A stretch of DNA of 64,000 nucleotides, from assembly GCA_036489025.1 (NCBI GenBank), contig DASXGN010000040.1, positions 62,001 to 126,000 of the forward strand, in the 5' to 3' direction. Positions within the stretch are counted from its first letter, which is position 1, and each line of letters begins with the position of its first letter. A model generated the notes under the pieces. The model had not been told where the DNA came from, did not search any database, and worked only from the letters and a program-made list of their open reading frames with translations. A program made the position numbers and the translations under genes. This stretch comes from Dryocola sp036489025. Lineage in GTDB: Bacteria; Pseudomonadota; Gammaproteobacteria; Enterobacterales; Enterobacteriaceae. Shown here one piece after another: positions 8,528-17,409 of this stretch.

Positions 8528-9201
8528 GACACTGTCCTTTTCTTCAAATAGCTGACCAACAGCGAGGCGCTAAGGCTGATAGCAAAATAGACCAGACCGG
8601 CAAACAGGATCATTTCGACCTGGGTTCCGTCGCGTTCCCCGATGGTGGAAGCGGTGCGGAAGAAGTCGGCGAGGCTTAAAACGTAAACCAGCGAGGTATC
8701 CTGGAACAGCACGATGCCCTGAGTTAACAGCAGCGGCACCATGGCGCGGAACGCCTGCGGCAGGATAATTAATTTCATCGACTGCCAGTGGGTCATGCCC
8801 AGCGCGAGGGCGGCGTTCGACTGCCCGCGCGAAACGCTCTGGATACCGGCACGAATAATCTCCGAGTAGTAGGCGGCTTCAAACATCGAAAACGCCACCA
8901 TCGCTGAAATCAGGCGGATGTCCGTCTGCGGGGACAGCCCCAGAACCTTTTGCAGGAAACCGGGCACTACCAGATAGAACCACAGCAGCACCATCACCAG
9001 CGGAATGGAGCGGAACACGTTGACGTAAGCGCTTGCAAACCAGGCTATCGGCTTGATGGGCGACAGACGCATAACGGCGAGCAGCGTGCCCCACACGATG
9101 CCGATCACCACCGCGGTTACCGTGATTTTCAGCGTGATGATCAGCCCCTGCATCAGGTAAGGCATTGCGGGCAGAATTGAACTCCAGTCAAAGTCGTACA
9201 T
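8524..9201 (-). CDS. gltK: Glutamate/aspartate ABC transporter permease GltK
   Basis: A 225-residue inner-membrane permease of the HisMQ family, starting MYDFDWSSI like E. coli GltK. Several hydrophobic segments are visible, and the EAA loop that contacts the ATPase is in the stretch EIIRAGIQSVSRGQSNAALALGM. It forms the membrane channel with GltJ. The start is a TAATG overlap of 1 bp with gltJ, implying coupled translation. Confidence 0.96.
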   Translation of the reverse strand: MYDFDWSSILPAMPYLMQGLIITLKITVTAVVIGIVWGTLLAVMRLSPIKPIAWFASAYVNVFRSIPLVMVLLWFYLVVPGFLQKVLGLSPQTDIRLISAMVAFSMFEAAYYSEIIRAGIQSVSRGQSNAALALGMTHWQSMKLIILPQAFRAMVPLLLTQGIVLFQDTSLVYVLSLADFFRTASTIGERDGTQVEMILFAGLVYFAISLSASLLVSYLKKRTVS

Positions 9202-9941
9202 TATTTGCCTCCCATATTGCCAGGCAGGCGAACTTTACGTTCCACCACGTACATCACCAGCATAATCACCGCATTAATCAATACGTAGGCTAAGGTGATG
9301 GCGGTAAAGGATTCATAGGCGTGCGCTGAATAATCCAACAGTTTTCCTGCCTGCGCCGCCATATCCACCAGGCCAATGGTGGAGGCGATGGCCGAGTTTT
9401 TTACCAGGTTCATCATTTCTGAAGTCATCGGCGGGACGATAACGCGGTAGGCGTTGGGCAGCAGGACATAGCGATATGCCTGCGGCAGCGTCAGGCCCAT
9501 TGCCAGCGCGGCGTTTTTCTGCCCGCGAGGCAAAGATTGAATGGCGGCACGGACCTGCTCACAAACGCGAGCGGCGGTGAACAGGCCCAGACAAATCATC
9601 GACGACAGGAAGAACTGAATATTGGGATCCAGCTCGGATTTAAACCACATGCCGAGGTTTTCCGGCAGCAATTCCGGCACCACTAAGTACCAGGTGAAGA
9701 ACTGGACTATTAGCGGCACGTTGCGAAACAGTTCGACGTAGAGCGTACCCATGCCCGATAGCCAACGGTTAGGAACGGTGCGCAAAATGCCAAACAGGGA
9801 ACCGACGAGAAAAGCGATTATCCATGCGGAAATGGAGAGGGCGACGGTGACCTGGAAGCCATTCCAGATCCAGCCCAGATAGGTGGTGTTGCCGAACGGG
9901 GCGGGCTGTAAAAAAATTCCCCAGTTCCAGTCTATAGACAT
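9201..9941 (-). CDS. gltJ: Glutamate/aspartate ABC transporter permease GltJ
   Basis: A 246-residue inner-membrane permease, matching E. coli GltJ from MSIDWNWGIFLQ onward. The EAA loop is in CEQVRAAIQSLPRGQKNAALAMG. With GltK it forms the channel for glutamate and aspartate. A CGGAG Shine-Dalgarno sits only a few bases after the U-tract of an SroC-type terminator, so gltJKL translation depends on transcription passing this terminator. Confidence 0.96.
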   Translation of the reverse strand: MSIDWNWGIFLQPAPFGNTTYLGWIWNGFQVTVALSISAWIIAFLVGSLFGILRTVPNRWLSGMGTLYVELFRNVPLIVQFFTWYLVVPELLPENLGMWFKSELDPNIQFFLSSMICLGLFTAARVCEQVRAAIQSLPRGQKNAALAMGLTLPQAYRYVLLPNAYRVIVPPMTSEMMNLVKNSAIASTIGLVDMAAQAGKLLDYSAHAYESFTAITLAYVLINAVIMLVMYVVERKVRLPGNMGGK

Positions 9942-9953
9942 AAAACGACTCCG

Positions 9954-9980
9954 AAAAAAATGAGGGTAGCAGCGCTACCC
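9954..9980 (-). terminator. Rho-independent terminator upstream of gltJ (SroC 3' end)
   Basis: On the minus strand GGGTAGC-GCT-GCTACCC is a perfect 7-bp stem, followed after TCA by seven Ts. It ends 12 bases upstream of the gltJ ATG. Its position fits the 3' end of SroC and partial termination between gltI and gltJKL. Confidence 0.75.
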
Positions 9981-10115
9981 TAAGACCATTGACGAAGATC
10001 CTGATGTTTAAAGGTTCTAATAACAGAACGATTAAAAGCAAAGAATGTTGTCATCTGGTTTACCCCAGCCCCCTGGAAACCACGTTTTCAGGGGGCTGTC
10101 AGCAAATCGAGGGGA
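9954..10115 (-). ncRNA. sroC: SroC-like small RNA in the gltI-gltJ spacer
   Basis: In E. coli and Salmonella the gltI-gltJ spacer yields SroC, a roughly 150-160-nt RNA processed from gltIJKL mRNA that sponges GcvB. Here the spacer is 345 bp, the terminator sits directly before gltJ, and two further stems are visible: AGCCCCCTG pairing with CCAGGGGGCT (10063-10098) and TCGAGGG pairing with CCCTCGA (10107-10131). The location is diagnostic; the 5' boundary is a guess because it is set by RNase E processing that I cannot see. Confidence 0.55.
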
Positions 10116-10282
10116 GCAGCGCGACCCTCGAAGATTGATGAGAAGCTTGTACCCCATTCAGGTCTATGCCTGAGATTTGCTGAGGTACTTTCACGCCGGG
10201 CGGGGAACGACCGCCCAACGCATAGTCTGTCCGAGCTTCAGTTCGTCAATCGGGAGGGCGGGTCACCCCAGCCCCTGTGATT
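10060..10282 (-). repeat. Repeated CAGGGG-CTGGGGT units flanking a structured 200-bp spacer
   Basis: On the minus strand CAGGGGCTGGGGTGACC occurs just after the gltI stop and CAGGGGGCTGGGGTAAACC recurs about 200 bases downstream in the same orientation. Between them are stems such as GGGCGGTCGTTCCCCGCCC. The elements resemble folded mRNA-spacer modules rather than a known insertion sequence. Confidence 0.5.
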
Positions 10283-10286
10283 CTAA

Positions 10287-11213
10287 TTAGTTAAGTGCTT
10301 TATCGTTTGGCTCTTTGAACAGTGCTTTCATATCGTCAGACAGGGCAAAGTTCATATTGATGTTTTTCGGCGGAATCGGGTTCATAAACCATTTATCAAA
10401 CCATTTGGCGGCTTCACCCGAGGTTTGCGCTTTAGCGATAGTTTCATCCATCAGCTTTTTAAACTCAGGGTCGTCTTTACGCAGCATGCAGCCGTAGGCT
10501 TCGCGGGATTGCGGCGTACCAAGAATTTCCCAGTTATCCTGCTTCTTGGCTTTCGCACGTTCGCCAGCCAGCAGCGCGTCATCCATCATAAAGGCAACGG
10601 CACGGCCGCTTTCCAGAGTGCGGAAAGAGTCGCCGTGGTCTTTAGCGCTGATAATGCGCATGTCCATTTTCTTCTCTTCATTCAGCTTGTTAAGCAGAAC
10701 TTCTGAAGTGGTGCCTGAAGTCACCACCACGGCTTTGCCCTTCAGATCGGCGAAATCTTTAATCGGGCCGCCTTTTTTCACCAGCAGACGCGTGCCGACC
10801 ACGAAGATAGTGTCCGAGAATGCCGCCTGTTTCTGACGTTCAAGGTTGTTAGTGGTAGAGCCGCATTCGAAATCGAAGGTGCCGTTTTGCAGCAGCGGAA
10901 TACGGTTTTGCGAAGTGATTGGGATCAGCTTGACCTGCAGGTCGGGCTTGTTGAGCTGTTTCTTAACGGCTTCAACAATGGCGTTGGAATAGTCCTGAGA
11001 GTAGCCGACTACTTTTTGCTGGTTGTCATAGTAGGAGAACGGCACGGAGGATTCGCGGTGGCCGACGACGATCACGCCGTTAGCTTTGATTTTATCCAGC
11101 GTGCTTTGCTGTGCTCCAGCAGCCGGTGCGGCTGGTTTTGCGTCTTCTGCGTGTGCGATGCCCGCGCTCAATCCCATGACCAGCATTGCCGCGGCTAATT
11201 TATTCAGTTGCAT
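10287..11213 (-). CDS. gltI: Glutamate/aspartate periplasmic binding protein GltI
   Basis: A 308-residue periplasmic solute-binding protein (SBP_bac_3 fold). The signal peptide is MQLNKLAAAMLVMGLSAGIAHA; the mature protein begins with a short Ala/Pro-rich tract before STLDKIKANGVIVVGHRE, which is conserved with E. coli GltI. It captures glutamate and aspartate and delivers them to GltJKL. I use the ATG at 11213, preceded by AAGGAG; an upstream ATG would add 25 residues before the signal peptide. It is the first gene of gltIJKL and is usually the most abundant because of the downstream terminator. Confidence 0.95.
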   Translation of the reverse strand: MQLNKLAAAMLVMGLSAGIAHAEDAKPAAPAAGAQQSTLDKIKANGVIVVGHRESSVPFSYYDNQQKVVGYSQDYSNAIVEAVKKQLNKPDLQVKLIPITSQNRIPLLQNGTFDFECGSTTNNLERQKQAAFSDTIFVVGTRLLVKKGGPIKDFADLKGKAVVVTSGTTSEVLLNKLNEEKKMDMRIISAKDHGDSFRTLESGRAVAFMMDDALLAGERAKAKKQDNWEILGTPQSREAYGCMLRKDDPEFKKLMDETIAKAQTSGEAAKWFDKWFMNPIPPKNINMNFALSDDMKALFKEPNDKALN

Positions 11214-11566
11214 CTCGAACTCCTTAATCTTAGCGCCAGAGGCGGCGCCGATACCCGACGTGAGTGTTGTGTATTGTTGTTGTATCAAGCAGTAAAGCGG
11301 GTGATTCTTCGCCTTTTGTTAACATTTAACGTAGCTGAATGTAAAGAAATTGCTATGCAGATGTTTATTTTTGCGAAGCGCGCCGCACCGTTTAAAGGCA
11401 AAAATCTGCCATTGCACCGAAACGGTGCTCGCGATGAGGTAAGTTGGTGCAGCGCTACCTGAGGTCTTGTAATCACTTCGCCGTTAGGCGCTTTTTAAGT
11501 TAATAACTAAGCAATTGGTGTGCCAGAAATGAAAAGGCCAGCAGATTTGCTGGCCTTATTAGGGGA
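11214..11566. other. gltI-lnt intergenic region (353 bp)
   Basis: This spacer must hold the gltI promoter (minus strand) and the 3' end of the lnt operon region's upstream neighbour. The only clear element is the lnt terminator at 11534-11557. A small GCC-GTTA-GGC stem followed by five Ts (plus strand, near 11482-11498) may be a minor terminator. I could not assign a convincing -35/-10 pair. Confidence 0.4.
11534..11557 (-). terminator. Terminator after lnt
   Basis: AAGGCCAGCA-GATT-TGCTGGCCTT is a perfect 10-bp stem ten bases beyond the lnt stop, followed on the minus strand by TTCATTT. Confidence 0.8.
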
Positions 11567-13108
11567 TTAAGACTTTTTGCGACCGCGCAGGCTGAGCAGC
11601 AGCGCGCTAAAACCGAACAGCAGGGTGATTATCCACAGCGGCCAGTTGCCAAAGCGGGCATAGGGCGTGAGGCCGGTGGTTGGTGTGACCTTAGCCTCCA
11701 GCACTTGTCGCGTAAACTGCGGGATCATTGCTTCAACGTCGCCGCTGGCGTTAATCACCGCGGTGACGCCATTGTTAGTGCTGCGTAACAGCGGACGCCC
11801 CAGCTCCAGAGAACGCATACGCGCCATCTGGAAGTGCTGCCACGGCCCGATAGATTTACCGAACCACGCGTCGTTAGAGATGGTGAGCAGGAAATCGGTA
11901 TCGGGATGGAAGTTGTCTCTGACCTGTTCCCCGAGAATGATTTCATAGCAGATGGCCGGGGTCAGCTTAACGCCGTTGGCCAGAAGCTGAGGCTGCAAAT
12001 ACGGACCGCGGCTGAAGGAGGACATCGGCAGGTCAAAGAACGGTGCGAGCGGGCGCAGAATTGACTCCAGCGGGACGAATTCGCCAAACGGAACCAGGTG
12101 GTTTTTGTTGTAGCGGTCTTTGCTGCCGTAGCTATACGGACTGCCTTCCCCAAGCGTAATAATAGTGTTGTAGGTGTCGTAACGATTTTTCTCGTTCAGG
12201 CGAGCATCTACAATGCCGGTAATCATCGCGCTGTGCTTCGAGCGCAGCAGGTCGTCCATCATGGTCAGGAACTGCTGCTGATTGATTTCCAGATCGGGAA
12301 TCGCGGATTCCGGCCAGACGATCAGCTGAGCTTTGCCCATCTGCGGCTGAGTTTTATCGAGGTAGATTTTCAGCGTGTTGACGAGCTGATCCTCGTTCCA
12401 TTTCAGGGACTGAGGGATATCGCCCTGCACCATGGCAACGTCGACGGCGCGTTCTTTTTCCGGCTGGAACCACTGAATGGATCGCAAAGGCCACGGCAGC
12501 AGAAGCAGCGCAGCAGCCACGACCGCAGGTCGCCACTGACGTTCATGCAGCGCAAAAACAGCCAGGCCGCTGACGATCATCAGCAGGAAGGTGACGGCTT
12601 CCACGCCGAGCACCGGCGCGACGCTTTTGAGCGGACCATCAATCTGGCTGTAGCCGAACTGTAGCCACGGGAAGCCGGTCAGCACCCAGCCGCGTAGAAA
12701 CTCGGTGACCTGCCAGAGCATCGGAGCGGCAATCGCCACGCGCCACCACGTCGTTTTCGGCCATAGCTTCGCCAGCAGGCCGCCGAACAGGCCGGTATAC
12801 AAAGAAAGATAAGCCGCAAGCAGCACGACGAGGAACACGTTAACCGGGCCGGGCATGCCGCCGAACTGCGCAATGCTGACGTAAACCCAGTTAATGCCGG
12901 AGCCAAACAGGCCCAGTCCCCAGAAGAAGCCAATCCATGCGCTCTGAACAGGGCGACGATTGAGGGTCAATCCCTGCAAGCCCGCTAAAGAGACGAGGGC
13001 GGCAGGCCAGAAATCATAGGGGGAGAAGGCCAGCGTGCCGCAGGCGCCAAAAAGAAGCGCCAGCAGCAGACGCGTGCGCTGGCGTTGTAGTAGTCGAGCA
13101 ATAGCCAT
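11567..13108 (-). CDS. lnt: Apolipoprotein N-acyltransferase Lnt
   Basis: A 513-residue inner-membrane enzyme that adds the third acyl chain to lipoproteins, required before Lol sorting. The first 200 residues carry multiple hydrophobic helices; the periplasmic nitrilase-like domain follows. The catalytic triad is visible as Glu in IVWPESAIPDLE (about residue 268), Lys in YNKNHLVPFGE (about 336) and Cys in AICYEIILGEQ (about 388). Length matches E. coli (512). It ends the ybeZ-ybeY-corC-lnt cluster, with only 7 bp between it and corC. Confidence 0.97.
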   Translation of the reverse strand: MAIARLLQRQRTRLLLALLFGACGTLAFSPYDFWPAALVSLAGLQGLTLNRRPVQSAWIGFFWGLGLFGSGINWVYVSIAQFGGMPGPVNVFLVVLLAAYLSLYTGLFGGLLAKLWPKTTWWRVAIAAPMLWQVTEFLRGWVLTGFPWLQFGYSQIDGPLKSVAPVLGVEAVTFLLMIVSGLAVFALHERQWRPAVVAAALLLLPWPLRSIQWFQPEKERAVDVAMVQGDIPQSLKWNEDQLVNTLKIYLDKTQPQMGKAQLIVWPESAIPDLEINQQQFLTMMDDLLRSKHSAMITGIVDARLNEKNRYDTYNTIITLGEGSPYSYGSKDRYNKNHLVPFGEFVPLESILRPLAPFFDLPMSSFSRGPYLQPQLLANGVKLTPAICYEIILGEQVRDNFHPDTDFLLTISNDAWFGKSIGPWQHFQMARMRSLELGRPLLRSTNNGVTAVINASGDVEAMIPQFTRQVLEAKVTPTTGLTPYARFGNWPLWIITLLFGFSALLLSLRGRKKS

Positions 13109-13115
13109 CTTTGGA

Positions 13116-13994
13116 TTAATCTTCCAGTTTTGGTTGCGGCGAATCGTCCGGGATCCTGACGTGAACCTGAATAATACGACGGCTATCGGCCATGGCTACC
13201 TTGAACTGGTAACCTTCTATTTCAATGGTTTCGCCGCGCGCGGGCAGATGCCCGAACGCCTGCATCACCAGGCCGCCAATCGTATCCACTTCATCGTCGT
13301 TGAAATGGGTATTGAAGGTGTCGTTAAAATCTTCGATAGAGGCCAGCGCCCGCACCGTCCAGGTGTGACGGCTCAGCTGGCGGAAATCGCTGTCTTCCTG
13401 GTCGTCGTACTCGTCTTCGATTTCACCGACGATAAGTTCGAGGATATCTTCGATGGTCACAAGGCCTGAAACGCCGCCAAACTCATCAATGACGATGGCC
13501 ATGTGATAACGCTGCTGACGAAACTCTTTGAGCATGCGGTCAACTCGCTTGCTCTCAGGCACGACAACGCACTGACGTAACACTTTTTCCATGCTAAACG
13601 GCTCGGTATCGCTGCGCATAAACGGCAGCAAATCCTTAGCCATCAGAATCCCTTCGATATGATCTTTGTCTTCACTGATCACCGGGAAGCGGGAATGTGC
13701 GGATTCGATGATCACATCGAGGCACTCGTCCAGCGTCTGGTTGTGTTTGAGCGTCACCATTTGCGAACGAGGGATCATGATGTCGCGGACGCGTTGGTCG
13801 GCGATATCCATTACCCCTTCAAGCATGTCGCGGGTGTCCTGATCGATAAGATCGTTTTGCTCGGAATCACGGATAAGCTCTAGCAGATCGTCACGGTTTT
13901 TCGGTTCACCGTGAAATAGCTGGTTAAGAATCAGGGAAAAGAATCCCTTTTTACTGGCAGGCGTGTCACTGTTTTGTGAGTTGTCGTCGCTCAT
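13116..13994 (-). CDS. corC: CNNM-type Mg2+/Co2+ efflux accessory protein CorC (YbeX)
   Basis: 292 residues, the same as E. coli YbeX/CorC. It has two CBS domains (roughly residues 65-190, with DIMIPRSQM opening the first) and a C-terminal CorC/HlyC domain. The protein lacks the membrane DUF21 domain and is thought to act in the cytoplasm in magnesium/cobalt homeostasis and, in E. coli, ribosome metabolism. Clustering with ybeY and ybeZ supports a ribosome/heat-shock link. A 100-bp spacer with a REP-like unit separates it from ybeY. Confidence 0.94.
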   Translation of the reverse strand: MSDDNSQNSDTPASKKGFFSLILNQLFHGEPKNRDDLLELIRDSEQNDLIDQDTRDMLEGVMDIADQRVRDIMIPRSQMVTLKHNQTLDECLDVIIESAHSRFPVISEDKDHIEGILMAKDLLPFMRSDTEPFSMEKVLRQCVVVPESKRVDRMLKEFRQQRYHMAIVIDEFGGVSGLVTIEDILELIVGEIEDEYDDQEDSDFRQLSRHTWTVRALASIEDFNDTFNTHFNDDEVDTIGGLVMQAFGHLPARGETIEIEGYQFKVAMADSRRIIQVHVRIPDDSPQPKLED

Positions 13995-14030
13995 GGCGTT
14001 AGGTTTGTGGCCCCTCGATTATGGATAGAT

Positions 14031-14060
14031 TGCAGGCCGCCGGATAAGACGCAGCCTGCA
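14031..14060. repeat. REP-like half element between ybeY and corC
   Basis: TGCAGGC and GCCTGCA are a perfect inverted repeat flanking CGCCGGATAAGACGC, whose core matches the CCGGATAAG-GC half of enterobacterial REP units. It lies inside a co-transcribed region and could be an mRNA-stabilising stem. Confidence 0.5.
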
Positions 14061-14094
14061 CCTGGTGCACCGCAGATGTTATTCAGCGCGGCGA

Positions 14095-14562
14095 CTATTC
14101 TTTCTCGGCAATGTACGGATCGGCATACCCAAGAGCAAGCATTATCTCCGTTTCCAGAGATTCCATCTCCTCGGCCTCTTCGTCTTCTATATGGTCGTAG
14201 CCCAGCAAATGCAGGCTGCCGTGGATAACCATATGCGCCCAGTGGGCAGCCAGCGGCTTTTCCTGCTCTTTGGCTTCCTGCTCAACCACCTGGCGGCAGA
14301 TGATTAAATCGCCCAGCAGCGGCAGCTCAATGCCAGGCGGTGCTTCAAACGGGAAGGTGAGCACGTTGGTGGATTTGTCTTTGCCGCGATAAGTCAGATT
14401 CAGCTCGTGGCTTTCCGCATCGTCCACCAGGCGAATGGTAACTTCTGACTCTTCCTGAAATTGAGGAATGACTGCATCAAGCCACTGCTGGAACTGCTCT
14501 TCCGTTGGCAGGCCTGCGCTATCTTCACAGGCGATCTGTAAATCCAGAATGACCTGGCTCAT
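14095..14562 (-). CDS. ybeY: Endoribonuclease / rRNA maturation factor YbeY
   Basis: A 155-residue UPF0054 metalloprotein involved in 16S rRNA 3'-end maturation and ribosome quality control. The zinc site H-x3-H-x5-H is present as HGSLHLLGYDH near the C-terminal third, and the conserved YRGKDKSTNVLTFPFE precedes it. Its start overlaps the ybeZ stop by 4 bp (14559-14562). It is part of the heat-shock-type ybeZ-ybeY-corC-lnt operon. Confidence 0.96.
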   Translation of the reverse strand: MSQVILDLQIACEDSAGLPTEEQFQQWLDAVIPQFQEESEVTIRLVDDAESHELNLTYRGKDKSTNVLTFPFEAPPGIELPLLGDLIICRQVVEQEAKEQEKPLAAHWAHMVIHGSLHLLGYDHIEDEEAEEMESLETEIMLALGYADPYIAEKE

Positions 14563-15620
14563 TTGCTCTCCTGGGCTGCGGCGTTGATCGCCATAGCTTC
14601 GCGCTTACGTTCGGCCGCCAGCTCGTCTTTGCGAGTCTGCTCGGCGCTTTCCCATGCTTCATAGGCGTTGACGATGCGGGCCACAACCGGGTGGCGCACC
14701 ACGTCTTCACTGTTCAGGAAGTTAAAGCTGATTTCGTCGACTTCCGACAGGACTTCAATGGCGTGGCGCAGGCCGGATTTAGTACTGCGCGGCAGGTCGA
14801 TTTGCGTCACGTCGCCGGTAATCACCGCTTTTGAGTTAAAACCAATACGCGTCAGGAACATCTTCATCTGCTCGATGGTGGTGTTCTGGCTTTCATCCAG
14901 GATGATGAAGGCGTCGTTCAGCGTGCGGCCGCGCATGTAGGCGAGCGGGGCGACTTCAATGACGTTGCGTTCCATCAGTTTTTCAACGCGCTCGAAGCCG
15001 AGCATCTCGAACAGGGCGTCGTACAGCGGGCGCAGATAAGGATCGACTTTCTGGCTCAGGTCGCCCGGCAGGAAGCCCAGCTTTTCACCGGCTTCAACCG
15101 CAGGACGGGTCAGCAGAATGCGGCGGACGTCCTGGCGTTCCAGCGCGTCAACCGCAGCGGCTACCGCGAGATAGGTTTTACCGGTACCCGCAGGGCCGAT
15201 ACCAAACGTAATGTCGTGGTCGAGCACGTTGGCAATGTACTGCGCCTGATTAGGCGTACGCGGTTTAATGACGCCGCGTTTGGTCTTGATATTGACCGCT
15301 TTACCGTATTCCGGCACGTGCTCTGCGGACTGCTCGAGCACGCGGATTTCTTTAATCGCAAGGTGGATTTGCTCCGGATCGATATCCTGGGTTTCGCCGC
15401 GCATTGGTGCGGTATCGACATACAGATTTCGTAAGATGTCAGCGGCGGCGTTGACCAGAATTTCGCGCCCGGTGAGCCTGAATTGATTGTCACGGCGGTT
15501 GATTTCGATACCCAGCCGACGTTCGAGCTGCTTGATGTTGTCATCAAACGGGCCGCACAGGCTCAGCAAACGGGCATTGTCTGCAGGTTCCAGCGTAATT
15601 TCACGTGTTTCGATATTCAA
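14559..15620 (-). CDS. ybeZ: PhoH-like ATPase YbeZ
   Basis: A PhoH-family P-loop ATPase, 353 residues from the start chosen here. Walker A is GPAGTGKT, Walker B IILDESQNTT, and RTPNQAQYIANVLDHDI precedes the P-loop. It partners with YbeY in rRNA processing or quality control. I start at the TTG at 15620 because the upstream frame has no conserved ATG start, a GAGGATAAG Shine-Dalgarno precedes it, and E. coli ybeZ begins with the same TTG-AAT-ATC. A longer open frame upstream (to 15785) would add 55 residues and is not supported. Confidence 0.92.
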   Translation of the reverse strand: MNIETREITLEPADNARLLSLCGPFDDNIKQLERRLGIEINRRDNQFRLTGREILVNAAADILRNLYVDTAPMRGETQDIDPEQIHLAIKEIRVLEQSAEHVPEYGKAVNIKTKRGVIKPRTPNQAQYIANVLDHDITFGIGPAGTGKTYLAVAAAVDALERQDVRRILLTRPAVEAGEKLGFLPGDLSQKVDPYLRPLYDALFEMLGFERVEKLMERNVIEVAPLAYMRGRTLNDAFIILDESQNTTIEQMKMFLTRIGFNSKAVITGDVTQIDLPRSTKSGLRHAIEVLSEVDEISFNFLNSEDVVRHPVVARIVNAYEAWESAEQTRKDELAAERKREAMAINAAAQESK

Positions 15621-15795
15621 ACTTATCCTCTGGGTCACTCTGGGCCGGTTGTCATAAACGGGGTAGTAATGCTGTTGCCTGGCCTGCAAAACCACGCGGG
15701 CCATAAACAGATTATTTACGGCGAGTGGTGATGGTGCAAGCCTGGGTTTGGATATTTGGGTAGCTGATTCAGAATGCAAGTGCAAACGATGAAAT

Positions 15796-15832
15796 TGCCC
15801 GTCGGTTCACGGCGTTAGCGTGCCGACGGGCA
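15796..15832 (-). terminator. Hairpin after miaB
   Basis: TGCCCGTCGG and CCGACGGGCA form a perfect 10-bp outer stem, with an inner CACG/CGTG pairing, starting 14 bases after the miaB stop. The U-tract on the minus strand (AATTTCAT) is weak, so termination may be partial. Confidence 0.6.
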
Positions 15833-15845
15833 GGGCAACGCGGAG

Positions 15846-17273
15846 TCAGGGCTGGTAGATGCCGACGCCGAGCTCATTCTCTTTACGAGTGCGGGCAATC
15901 ACGGACTCTGGTGCTTCAATCGCGCGCAGACCCATTTCTGCCTCGGTGCGTACGACTTTGCCGCGTAAAGAGTTGTTAGTGGCAACTTCCGTAATTTCCA
16001 CATCAACAAATTTACCGATCATATCCGGAGTGCCTTCAAAATTGACCCCTCGGTTGTTTTCGGAGCGCCCGGTCAGCTCCATAATATTTCTGCGCGACGT
16101 GCCTTCAACCAGAACGCGCTGCGTGGTGCCGACCATTTTACGACTCCACTCCATCGCCTGCTGGTTAATGCGATCCTGCAGAATATAGAGGCGCTGTAAT
16201 TTCTCTTCTTCCGGCACGTCGTCAACCATATCCGCTGCCGGTGTGCCCGGGCGAGAGGAGAAGACAAAGCTGTAGCTCACGTCGAAGTTAACGTCGGCAA
16301 TGACCTTCATGGTTTGCTCGAAATCCTGCTGGGTCTCGCCCGGGAAGCCGACGATAAAGTCTGAGCTTATCTGAATATCCGGACGCGCCGCGCGCAGCTT
16401 GCGGATAATGGCTTTGTATTCCAGCGCGGTATGCAGGCGGCCCATCAGATTCAGCACGCGATCGGATCCGCACTGAATCGGCAGATGTAGGAAGCTAACC
16501 AGCTCCGGCGTATCGCGGTAAACGTCAATGATATCGTCAGTAAATTCGATCGGATGGCTGGTGGTAAAGCGAATGCGATCCACGCCGTCGATGGCAGCGA
16601 CCAGGCGCAGAAGCTCGGCAAATGAGGCCGTGCCGCCGTCGAAGGTTGCGCCACGCCAGGCGTTAACGTTTTGACCTAAAAGGTGGATTTCTCGCACGCC
16701 CTGTGCGGCCAGCTGGGCAACTTCAAACAGAATGTCGTCGCTCGGGCGGCTGACTTCTTCGCCGCGGGTATAAGGTACGACGCAGTAGGTGCAGTATTTG
16801 TTGCAGCCTTCCATAATAGAAACAAAGGCCGTAGGACCGTCGGCGCGGGGTTCCGGGAGGCGATCGAATTTTTCGATTTCCGGGAAGCTAACGTCAACGA
16901 TCGGGCTGCGGTTGCCGCGGACTTTGTTGATCATTTCAGGCAGGCGATGAAGCGTTTGTGGCCCGAAAACGATGTCAACATAGTGCGCCCGGCTGCGAAT
17001 AAGCTTGCCTTCCTGGGAAGCTACGCAGCCGCCAACGCCGATAATCACATCGGGGTTTTTACGCTTTAAAAGCTTCCAGCGCCCCAGCAGATGGAATACC
17101 TTTTCCTGGGCTTTTTCACGGATCGAGCAGGTGTTGAGCAGCAGCACGTCCGCTTCTTTTGGGTTATCGGTCAGCGTGTAGCCGTGCGTGCTGTTCAGCA
17201 GGTCGGCCATCTTTGATGAATCGTATTCGTTCATCTGACAGCCCCAGGTTTTGATATGGAGTTTTTTTGTCAT
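15846..17273 (-). CDS. miaB: tRNA-2-methylthio-N6-dimethylallyladenosine synthase MiaB
   Basis: A 475-residue radical-SAM methylthiotransferase that adds the 2-methylthio group to i6A37 of tRNAs reading U-starting codons. The N-terminal UPF0004 domain has three Fe-S cysteines (WGCQMN at 12, NTCSIR near 49, GGCVAS near 83). The radical SAM cluster is CNKYCTYC (about 157-164). A C-terminal TRAM domain follows. Length matches E. coli (474). It is divergent from ubiF across a 136-bp spacer. Confidence 0.97.
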   Translation of the reverse strand: MTKKLHIKTWGCQMNEYDSSKMADLLNSTHGYTLTDNPKEADVLLLNTCSIREKAQEKVFHLLGRWKLLKRKNPDVIIGVGGCVASQEGKLIRSRAHYVDIVFGPQTLHRLPEMINKVRGNRSPIVDVSFPEIEKFDRLPEPRADGPTAFVSIMEGCNKYCTYCVVPYTRGEEVSRPSDDILFEVAQLAAQGVREIHLLGQNVNAWRGATFDGGTASFAELLRLVAAIDGVDRIRFTTSHPIEFTDDIIDVYRDTPELVSFLHLPIQCGSDRVLNLMGRLHTALEYKAIIRKLRAARPDIQISSDFIVGFPGETQQDFEQTMKVIADVNFDVSYSFVFSSRPGTPAADMVDDVPEEEKLQRLYILQDRINQQAMEWSRKMVGTTQRVLVEGTSRRNIMELTGRSENNRGVNFEGTPDMIGKFVDVEITEVATNNSLRGKVVRTEAEMGLRAIEAPESVIARTRKENELGVGIYQP

Positions 17274-17409
17274 CGACTATGCCATTGCTCAGGTAAAGCC
17301 AGGAATTAAGGCCGCGTATTGTAATGCTTTGCTGTGGACGTGACCAGCCTGCGTAACCGGCTCAAAAATCCGGTAGAATTAGCGTAGATAACTTAAGGAC
17401 AACATTATT

